The translations under genes and the position numbers were made by a program. The notes beneath the pieces are model-generated. The model made no database searches and was not told where the DNA came from. It worked only from the letters and a program-made list of their open reading frames with translations. Shown piece by piece: positions 13,801-25,800 of a stretch of 64,000 bases of DNA; positions within the stretch are counted from its first letter, which is position 1; each line of letters begins with the position of its first letter. The DNA is from Epiperipatus broadwayi. Taxonomy: Eukaryota; Onychophora; Udeonychophora; Euonychophora; Peripatidae. The stretch spans positions 3,410,001 to 3,474,000 of the forward strand of contig JAQFVV010012497.1 in assembly GCA_028023455.1 (NCBI GenBank), read 5' to 3'.

Positions 13801-16800
13801 TAATACTAATTTTACTATAATTAATTAGTATTATTTAGTGTATTCAATTTGTTGTCAATTATAACATGTAAATCATAGTGCTTACTTAATTAATGATAAT
13901 TAAAATTTAAATACTTGAATATATCAGTTTCTTTTTATTCTAACGTAAGAATTGGGACAAATATATATAAATTAAATGACTAGTAGTGAGTGAAATTAAT
14001 TATTTATTAATCCAAAGAATAAGTGTGGTCAAATAGCTTTAAACACAGATTATATAGAATTGCACACACAAATCATTTAAGCAATTTAATTGCATATTAT
14101 TTACTATTGCATGCCATTAAGTACCCAGAATAGCCAATAAAGAACCAAGTGCTAGAACACACCATATTTGTTTCTGTTACAATAAAATAATAGCTTTTCT
14201 CAAGAAATCATACATCACAAATGCTACAACTTTGATTAAGAATATAGACTAAGTATATTTACTGTATATATTGATAATAACTCCAGATCATTTATTATTA
14301 TTTTCATAGTTTTTTTTTTTTTTTAAATCATATTAACTCAAAATTGTAACAAACTATTTATATAAGGGAAAACTTGTCAGTAACATTGACCATCATTATT
14401 ATGGTATTGATTTCTTCTTATCTAAACTTAACAATAATTGATTTAGGTTTAATTAATTAATTCTGCATTAGAAATTTTATGAATAGGTTATTCTTATGAT
14501 CACCATGAGTTATATCCTATCTGTAGTAACTTAATTAATTTTTGTAATATGCCTTATTAATAGTATCTTTAACCATGAAATAATATTTATTTTCTTTGTG
14601 TATACAAATTATGTGAAAATATAGCCAAGTAGTCACTGCTAGTCTTACATAATGTTTCAAAATAAAAGTATGTGGTTTTTAAATTTCTAAAATTAAAATT
14701 TTTGCAAAATTATTGAAATAATATTTTGTTAAAAACAAGAATTCATAATAATCAAAATTTTCAATTTAAAATATTGATTTTTTTTTTTTTAAGGTATTGC
14801 AACTTTAATTAAAAAAGTGAATCAACCTCAGATCACAGTGGCAGTTGATGGATCAGTATATCGCTATCATCCAAAGTTTCACAATTTAATGGATCAGAAA
14901 ATTAGAGAATTAATTGGTCCAGAATTAGAGGTATTTAATATTTATATTTAAAATAATATTTTGTGTGATGTATAATTAGATAAAATGCATCATAAATATT
15001 TATTCAGTTTTTATATATGACTTGTATAATTTCAGTTTTTAAGAATAATCTTCAATAAAATTTAAATTTATTAATGATTAATTTAATTTTTTTGTAAAAC
15101 TATTTTAACCAACCTGAAGAGATTTAATAAGAAGTAACAATCATATTAATGTTTTTATTAAAAATAGCTAAATTAGTTTTTTTGTTGTTGTTATTTTTGA
15201 TAATACCTTTCAATATCATTACGCTGAAAAGCAGCCTCAACTCGTTTATGAAGATGAGTATGTTTTTATCTACAATGTCTAGTTCTTTTTTGCTTATGCA
15301 TATTTGTAGAAGCTGATTTTCATAGTTATTTGTTTCCATAATATAATTTTTTGTTATAATGTTGAATCAAAAATAAAATATTTCAGTACTTCAATTATCT
15401 ATCTATATTGACAATAATGACTGATTTCTCAATGAAGAGGAATAATAGTGATAGTAGTAAAAAATTTTGCGCATCTATTGACTGCATGGAACTTCTTCGC
15501 TCAAATTGTTATTGTCTAAATAGAGCAATCAAAACTCATTCCATCCGGCCAATCATCAATGATGGATGTTGATGCAATACTTGATGCAAGGGTTATTTTT
15601 ATTTTCTATATAATCTAACGATAAAGCAGAAAATATCAAATTTTTTATCTTGTAAATTAGAAATCCTAATTCTATGTATAATATATATCATGAATATAAG
15701 AAAATATATACATATTGTAATGGTACAAAATAGTTTATTGAGCATAAAAAAATGAGCAAAAATTAGCATCTAAAGTAATTATAATAATAAACCTATCAAA
15801 AATGCTGGGATCATTATATCATATGGATCATCATTAAGTACCGTGAATATATTGCCATCAGTAAACTAATGATCACCTTAAATTATATAAATAAAATGAA
15901 ATATTTGGAAATTTATAGATGATCTTTGCACCATCCAAATAATTCTACCCAGAACCATTTGAATGTCCATTTACATATGTATTACAAATATCATTTTGCC
16001 TGAATTAGCTGAGGTATTGCAAAAATTATTGGGGCTGTGAACAAGAAAAAAAATATATACTTAATTCATTTTATTATTAAATAATTTCATTGGTATAACT
16101 TACAATGCCTTTAAAGTTTAATTCTATGATGAAATCAGACACATACTAATTCATAGAACAAATAGCTAGAATAACGCATCAAAAAAATTAATTTCAGAAA
16201 CATTCTTTTTTTTAAACAATTATTTAATAAAGTTAATTAATAAATAAATTTTTTTTTTTTTTTTTTTGGAAAATGATAATGTGACAAATGCAAATTCAAC
16301 ACATATTGATCAACCCAAATATAATTTTATATAATACATATAATTATTATTCCCTTCTTATTCTTTTTAATTAATTAATATTTAATCTAGATGAGTTATT
16401 CCCCTACAATAATCAAACCCTAAAAAAATATTTACAAGAAAGAGAGAAAAAATTTTTTACTTGAATCTTCCTCTTATTTTTTTTAAATGGAACTGTCTCA
16501 TATTATTTTAAAAATCTTTTCAATAAAAACAACTATAAAAAATGTTTTTTCATTATTTTTAATTGTTACTTTCTTTATAAAATAACATATATAAAGTGTA
16601 CAACCTACAATAACTCACTTTACCATGGATTTTTTTTTTGTTTCAGTTCTTCTCATAAACTTCTAGGTAGTGGTTAGCTTAATCTCTTGGCTTCATGTTT
16701 TTTGCTTTCTTGTTATAGTTTTCTCAATGATTATTACTTTATCTTTTTTTGTTTTTGTAGCTCCAGGTTTCCAGTTTAACAATTTCATTTCATTATTCTT

Positions 16801-19800
16801 TCATTTAGCTTCTTTTTCTTTTTATAACTCCAGATTTCCAGTTTAATCATTATTTTCCTTTCATTTTTATCCCATTTAGCTTTTCTTCCTTTTTTATTTT
16901 GTAGCTTCTGGTTTTTAGTTTAACAATTATTTTCATTTCACATTAATGTAAGTTAAGACAATCATGATTTTGAATGGATCAATACATAAGACTTATTAAA
17001 GGTTTTTCTCAAGGATAATTTTTTTTTCTCCATTCCTTTTAGTAAAATTGGTTACACAGTTGATTCTGTAATTATCAGCTTTTAGCAAGGGCCTAGCACA
17101 TAGTTCTTATAAACTTCATATTATTATACTGCTTTGCAAACATTTTTTAAAACTAAGAGTGAAATCAATTTAGCATCAAACTTCTATGCTAAGTTTCTGA
17201 CTGCTGAACTGACCACTATTAAATTTTTCTACTTATGTATTTCTTTGTTTATCATTCTTTTATCCAATCACATTTTTATCCCAGAAATTACTGCATTAAG
17301 TCTTGATCAGTTAATCTTTTTACACAAAAGATTATCTTTTTTTTCCTTCTAAAAAATTATTTTATTTTACATTCTTTTGGAAAAGACTTTTCATTTCTTC
17401 AGAGGTAAAGATCATAATCCCATTTTTTTTTTAAAAAATTAATAATCACTTAATTTCTTCAAAGACAAAAAATTTAATCTTTTTTTTTGTTTTGTTTTTT
17501 TAGTATTTGAAAAATAAATAGTCTTAATTACAACCCAGTTCCTAGTCCCTTTTTGTTTTTTCAAAAATAAAATATACAAAAAAATGAACTATACAAGAAG
17601 AAAAAAAAAATTTTTTTTACAACTATATCTAATAAAAGTTAAACATTTATTTAGATTATAAAAATGTCTTAAATTTTGTCATGTGGTCATTTCATGTATA
17701 ACAAGAAATGTTTTTTCTCAATATATAATAATAATAATAATAATAATATTGAAAATATAGATAAAAAAATATATATTATCTGAACTCTGAATATTTTTTT
17801 ATAATAAAAGAAAAAAATTATCAGTGACATATTATAGTAGAAATCTAATTATAGGATAAAAAATATTTAACAAAAACTTTTATGAAGTATATATTTAAAA
17901 TCTATGTGTAATATAATAAAATTGTAATATTTTGAAATATTTTATTATATGAAAATATAGAATAAAGTTGGAGTCCTTGAAGTCATTCAAATAAGAAAGT
18001 AAAAAAAGCCCTATTAACTTATTTTTATTGTTTATTAATTGAAGAAAAAAAATTTTTTTTTTCAATTTTGTTTAAATTAAATTACAAATGGGTAAGACAT
18101 CTCAATCAGTCTCTGAATAGATTTACATTATAAAAGCTGGAAATGCAGAATTTTCAGTGATTTTAGTGCTTCTATCAAGAGAACTATAACCCCCCCCCTC
18201 CAAAAAAAAAAAAATTTTTTTTAACATTAACAAAATTGAGAAGATAAGCCAGCCCTCACACATGCTTCTAATGGGCATTGCAGAATGAACAAGAAGTAAA
18301 ATTTCTGTAAATAGGATAGGAAATCTTTTAGAAATATTAAATTAATATTAATAATTCCATCATTTTCTGGAACTTTTTTTATTATCATAGATTTAATTAC
18401 TTATTTCATCTTTTTGTTTAAATGCATTTCAGAAAATGTAGTAATGATAGTGATTTTTTTTTCTTGTTCTTTATTACTATACAGTTCTTTGAAGAACTCT
18501 ACACGTTTCATGATGTAACCCTCCTTTCAGTAATAGTTTCGTGTTTTCTTACTGAAATAAGTTTTTCTTTCAATATTAAGATGTTGTATACTTTTTAAAC
18601 TTTTATTCTCTTCTATAGTTTTTATTTCTAATTTACAATTATATTTTTTATATTATTATTAACTCTTTTTCACACCATTTTGCAGAACTTCAGTTATTCA
18701 ATTCTTCTTAATGATCACTGATAAATACTATCATATTCCTTCTTTTTTCATATTTTGTTATCTCAGTGGACAATTTACTGATAACATGCTGCTTTTTTGT
18801 ACCAATTATCTTTTTGATCTCATTTAAGTTTGAATTATCTTCACAATCTGTTAATACTTTAAAATGATTAGCAATTTAAATTCATTGAAGTGTTTATAAA
18901 AAATAGGAATATCAACTGACTGATGATTTTTTACAATATTTTTTTGTTTCGTCTTGCATTACACATCTTACATCATTAATTAATAATCTCTTCCTGTATT
19001 GAAACTATTAAGGATTTACAATTCTGAGATATATATTTTTATTAATCAAATTACAATCTAATTTCATTGTATCTTTATTTAGACCTTTCCATTTAATATT
19101 TTTTCAAAGTATTCATGAGATAGTTTTTTTTGTTTTTGCAAATTCCTTATGCTTGTGTATTTATTCATTTCTGACACAATAGTAAAATTTATGAATAAAA
19201 CTTTCATTTTCCAATATTAAAGTAAATAATTTTGAAATGTTTACTGAGATCAAAAGCATTTTGTATATCTATAAAAAAATCTTCTACTTCTTCATCATAA
19301 TGAGAACTTGTTAGGACATAAACCTGAAGTATATGCATTTAGTATCCTCTATTAAGTTAAATTAATCTTGCTATTCTAATAAACCATCAATCTCTATATC
19401 TTCCATTTTTTATTTATAACAAATCCACTCCATTTTGGTTTCCAATATTCACACTTTTATATTAAAGTACATGTCCATTTTTGAAATCACTTGTCTCTTC
19501 ATCTTTTCTTCTAACTTCACACAATATCTCATTGAATATTAGAACAAATTTTTTAATTCATGTAATCTTCTTTTACTTGAAAATAATTTGCAGTTATGAA
19601 TAGCTAATCATCAAATTGCAGCCTGGATCTGCAATCATAGGATTCTTATTATTATCCACTTTCATTTACCAACTGCTGCCTTGACCGATGACTTTATAGT
19701 TACCTAGGAATAAAGGGCATTATTTATTTTTGTTTGTCATAATTGTAAATATCTATAAATAAATAAAAATTATTCACATGTATATTCATCCTGCCTTCAA

Positions 19801-22800
19801 AAAAACTCATCAATGATGTTTCAGTCAAAAACTGTCAAGCAATTGAAAAGAAAATCAATGATGCTTTTGGTCTTAAATTCAAAGCTAAAAAGCCAAAACA
19901 AATTTCCAAACTGGCTAATGTGTTTTAGTAAGCAGCCACCCACATTCTTTTACCACTTGAGTAATGACACTAATAACAGTTGCAAGTTGCAATGACAAAA
20001 CATATGGAATGGACACAAGAAATTTGCTCCTCAAGTCCTCAAAAAGTAATCAAAGGATCTTTTTCAGTTAATAACAAACTCCTTTCTGTAGCCATGTGTG
20101 TATATATAATATTTAAATACATGTATATTATTTTTATTAAACTTAGTATAATTATAAGGGACTTGAACTCAAACTTTCAAACTCCCCACAACTATCCACT
20201 CCATCTTATACAACTGATACACCTGATCTTATACATGTGAAAAAGATAAATTATTTCCAATATACATATTTGTGTGTAGTGTTGTTTATAAGCATAACTT
20301 GCATTGGCAGAGATACACTTCAGAATGTATTTGCCAAAACATCTTTAATATTATGATTACTATAAAATAATAATTAAATACTGAATATATAAATGATTAT
20401 ATTATATCATCTGCAATGACAATTTATGGAGTGGACATTAAGAATTTGCCCCGCTCAGTTCATTTAAGACCTCAAAAAAGAATCAAAGAGTCTCTTTTCA
20501 GTTTTATACAAACATTCATCAATCATTATGGAGAATTTATTAGCTTATACCTCTGAGATTAAGGTCAAGAAACAGTTATATTTTTTTTGAAGGCAAAAAG
20601 AATATGTATGGGAATGTTTTTTATTATTATTATTAAATATTTAAAATCAATAAACAAAGCTAAATTATGGTACTTATTCCAAAGAACTGTAAAATGATCG
20701 ACCAAACAGCGATTGGCAACGGAAGGTGGAGAGTGCTAAGAATCTCTTCAATTTGGAGCCAAGCTGCCATTTGATATTGACTTTTTTTTAACCTAATTAT
20801 ATACAACAGCACTTCACTTTCAAATGAAGGAAGATTACATAAGTTAGAAAAGAAAAAAAAGTAATGTTAAATGGAATATTGTTGGATCTTATGAAGTTAG
20901 AAGAAAAGATGAAGAAACAATTTGATTTGAAAAGCGGACATTAACTTTACTATAAAGACACAAGTATTGGAAACACAAATGGAAGAATAACATTGTGGAG
21001 ATCAGATAGATTGACAAGATTAGTGATTCAACTTAATGGATGATATCATTGGGTTTATGCCCCAATAAATTCTAAAACTGGAAAATGATTTCTGGGGACA
21101 AATTTGATTATGAGGATAAAAATTAATGGGAAAACAATCTTGTGGAATTTTTTTTTTTAAAAAATGCTAAAGGGAAATAGCCATGAAAGCATTTAAATGA
21201 AGATGTAGCAGAATTTGATTATATTTTGATTAATAAAAATATGAATTTTAAGATTGTAATGTTTTTAAATATTTAATACAGGAAGGGATCATTAATTAAA
21301 GAGTTGTAAGATATATATTAATGCACTAAAACTTATTTTAAAAGACACTATTAAGATTGATATTCTTATTCCTCACAAACACTCTAATGAATTTAACAAT
21401 CATTTAAAAATATTAACTGACACTAAAGATGATTTAAACTTAACTGAAATCAATAAGAAGCTAACTGATACAAAAAAAAAACAGCATGTTATCTGTAAAT
21501 TTTCACCTGAGACAAAACAATATATGAAGAAAGGAAAAAATATGTCGATATTTAAAAATGATCTATTAAGAAGAATTAAATATCAAGAGTTTTATAAAAG
21601 GTATGGGAAAAAATAATAATATAAGAAAATATAAATGTAAATTGGCAAGGAAAGCTGAGGAGGATAATAAAAGTTCCAAAAATATAAAATAGCATCTTAG
21701 TGTTGAAAAAAAAGTTATTTCAGCAGTTGGAAGAAAATGCGAACTATTACTATAAAGAGAGATGACATAGTATGGTAGAGTTCCAAAGAATTATATAGAA
21801 ATCAATAATAAAAAACTAACCACTATAATTATTATGTCTTCTGAATTGCCAAGCATTTTAACTAAAGAGATCAGATATGCAAATAAATCTATGAAGAAAG
21901 GAAAAGCTCCAGGAAAGATTGGATAATGATATTTAAAAACAGCAGGCAAAGAACTAGAAAAATTATTGGCAAAACTATATACCAATGACTAAATGATAAA
22001 GATGTACCAGTTGATTGGGAGAATGCAATAGAAATATTGGTATTTAAAAAAAGTGATAAAGAAGATATTAAAAATTACAGATTTGTCAGTTTTTGTGTAA
22101 AGTGAACTTTGGATGCAAACCAACCAAATTAGCTGGAATTAGAAATGCTTTTTACATAATGGATTACATCTAAGTATTTAGAGAAGTTGTAGAAATTATC
22201 ATTGAAAATGAGTTGCCATTATATTTAGGATTTGTATATTATGAAAAGGCATTTAAATTTATAAGCATTATTAAAATTTCTTTGTAAAAAAAAAGAAATT
22301 TTAATATCTTCCGAATTGCTCAGAATTTTGAATGAGGAAGTGAGACATGCAATTAAATTTATGAAGAAAGGGAAGGCTCCAGGTAATAATGGAATTGTAA
22401 TTGATATATTAAAAGAAGCAGGTGAAGAAATAGAAATTTTTTTAGCAAAGTTATATACCAAATGTCTAAATGATAAAGATGTACCAGATGATTGGAAGAA
22501 TGCAGTATTAATATTAATATTTAAAAAAGGTGATAAAGAAGATATTAGAAATTACAGACCTATCAGTCTTTTATCAGTTTTATACAAAATTTTTACTAAG
22601 ATAATTACAACTCGTCTACAGAGAACACTGGACTTCCACCAACCAAGAGAACAAGCTGGATTTAAAAGTGGTTTTAGTACAGTAGATCATATCCAGGTAT
22701 TGAGAGAAATTATAGAAAGGACAAATGAATATGAGTTGCCATTATGCTTAGCATTTGTAGATTATGAAAAGGCATTTGATTCTATAAACATTTCTTCAGT

Positions 22801-25800
22801 GATTAAAGCATTGGATCATCAAGGTGTAGATCCAGGATATTGTTATATTTTGAAGAATATTTATAAAAATGCAACAGCAACAATTAGATTACATAATGAT
22901 AGTAGGAAAATCAACATTGAAAAGGGTGTAAGATAGAGTGACTCCATATCTCCAAAACTTTTATAGCAGTACTGCAAAGAAGTATTTTGTGGATTAAAAT
23001 GGGAAGCTAAAGGAGTGAAAGTAAATGGAGATTATTTAAGTCATTTAGATTTTACAGATGATGTAGTTGTTTTTGCAAATAATGCTTGAGAGCTACAGGA
23101 AATGTTGCAGGAGTTATCAGATGAAAGTAGGACTAAAGATAAATGTTAAAAAGACTAAAGTAATGTTTAATAGATTTTCTCAAAATATGAAAATAAAGAT
23201 TGATTATGATGAGTTAGAAGAAGTTAACAGTTACAAATACCTTAGTTAGATTATTAATACAGATGGAAATATAATGGATGAAATTAATCATAGAATTAAA
23301 CTTGGTTGGAGTGCTTTTGGTAGAAATAACTTGATACTAAAAGGAAATATGCCTATGTGTTTGAAAAGGAAGGTTTTTAATAAATGTGTTTTGCCAGTTC
23401 TTACTTATGGATCTGAGACTTGGACACTTAATAGAAGAGCAATACAGAGACTTCAGACCACTCAAAGAAGTATGGAGAGATGCATGTTGAGAGTAACAAG
23501 AAGAGATCGAAAACGCAATGTATGGGTAAGGGAACAAACAGGTGTTACTGACCTCATTGAAAAAATTAAAAGACTGAAGTGGAATTGGGCTGGACATATT
23601 GTTAGAAGAGATGATAACAGATGGACAATTGAAATTTTAAACTGGATTCCAAGAGTTGTAAAAGACCCAGAAAGAGACCACATGTGAGATGGATGGATGA
23701 AATAAAGTATGCAGAGGTGATGGAGAAGAGAAGCTAAAGATAGGAAAAGATGGATTAAACTTGGAGAGACCTTCATCCTGCCGTGGATTTATAATGGTTG
23801 ATTATGATGATTAAAATTTCAAACTATTAAGATATAGACCCAGGATATTGTTAAATATTAAAAAATATCAAAATGTAAGAGGAGTGATTAGATTACATGA
23901 TGATACTAAGAAGATTGAAATTGAGAATGATGTGTGATAGGGTAATTCCATTTCTCAAAAAAAAAAATTACATCAGGTTTAAAAGAAATATTTTGTGGAT
24001 TAAAATAGAAAATTAAGGGAGTAAAATATATGGAGATTATTTAAGTTATCTAGATGTTGCAGTTGATGTGGTGGTTTTTGCAAATAATGCTTTAGAGTTT
24101 CAGGAAATATTGGAAGAATTATGAAAGTATGACTAAAATAAAATTTAAAAAGACTAATATTTAATGATTTTTCTTAGAAGAAGGAAATAAAGATTGACAA
24201 TCATGAATTAAAAGTTAACAAGTAGAAATACTTGGATTATATTATTGTTACAGGTAAAAATATAATGGATTAAATTAGTTATAGAATTAAACTTGAATGA
24301 ATGCTTTTGTTGGGAATAACTTAATATTAGAAGGAAATATACCTATATGTTTGAAAAGCAAGATTTTTAATAGATGTGTTTTACTAGTTCCTATGGATCT
24401 GAGAAGAATAAAACAGATATTTCAGACTATTAAATGCAGTATATAATTCTTAAGCCCTTGATTTTGAGTTATAATGAAAAGGTATAATAAACAATTTGCT
24501 CTGAAAGGGACAATTAGAAAAGAAAATAGAAAGGAGCATGGGCAATTGCAAAGGATCCACATTCCGTCAATAAAAAGGATTTATGTGTTCCATTGTCTGA
24601 AAACTGGAATATCAAATTGCCTTATTTGCATATTGTAACTTTTATATATATATATATTGTAACGGGACGGGGCGGTTGATAGAAAGAAAAAGTGAATGTG
24701 GGGTGATGGAAAACAATCATCATCAACCCCAAGTAAATACAAAATCTCTGGGAGATCATTGAGAAATCAGCCAGCTAACTCAGAAGAGTAACTAAAAGCA
24801 TAATTATTTATCAACCAACATTATAAAGTAAAAGTAATTATAAGTACTAAATAAACCATTCATCATCATCATTGATGGGAATAATATCAACTACATCAGA
24901 ATAATAAATCGGAATAAAATCAACAGTCCATCTTGTGACTGGATTTGAACAATAAAAAATATAAATCAAGTCAACCTTGTGACTGGATTGGAAATGGGTC
25001 TTTGGTAGACAAGGCTAACTATTGAACCTTTGCCACCTTGGACAATTATTTAAACATAATTTGGATGCACCAGCTTAGTGCCCATCCATTAAAATACACA
25101 ATAATCAGAAATTGAAAAAATAATGCTGGGACATTAGAACATGCTGATCATCATCAATACTCAGGCCACTTGTACTGGCCAACTATAAACATAACTCCTA
25201 ATAAGGCTAAACTAAAATAAAATATAATGCATGGGCTTTAAAGAATATTCTCTTTTGCGCCAACCAGGATGATGATTGATCATCGCTGGATACCCCAAAA
25301 GCACTAAATATACATCCCCATTCATAAATTCATCCCGTCAAATCTAGCTCAGAGAACACAAACTCTATTACTGTATGTGACCAAGAGATGATGGAAACAA
25401 TTTTTAACAATTAAATACAACTTTATTTATTAACAAAAAAATAAATGGTATTTAAGGTCTGATTTTGAATAATATACAATATTAAAAAAATTATTGTATT
25501 TATGATTTACAAAATTACAATACACAATTCAAATTATTGCACTGATTTACATAATTAGTATTCAAAATTCAGATTGTTACCTTGGTTTACATATATGTGC
25601 GCACAGACGCGCGATTTATAATATACAATTAATATTAAAAAAATGATTAAATTTTACATATGTGTTATAATTGACAAGCATTGATATTTACAATACAATT
25701 GACAGATATACGCATACATACATACACGTATGTGCGTGAAATTTTTGAACATATTTGACTTATTACAAAATAATTGTCAAAAATCTTAAATTATATAAAA

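Noticed and set aside
23337-23776. Minus-strand frames of 86 and 104 codons
   Set aside because: They are antisense shadows of the C-terminal part of the younger RTE copy.
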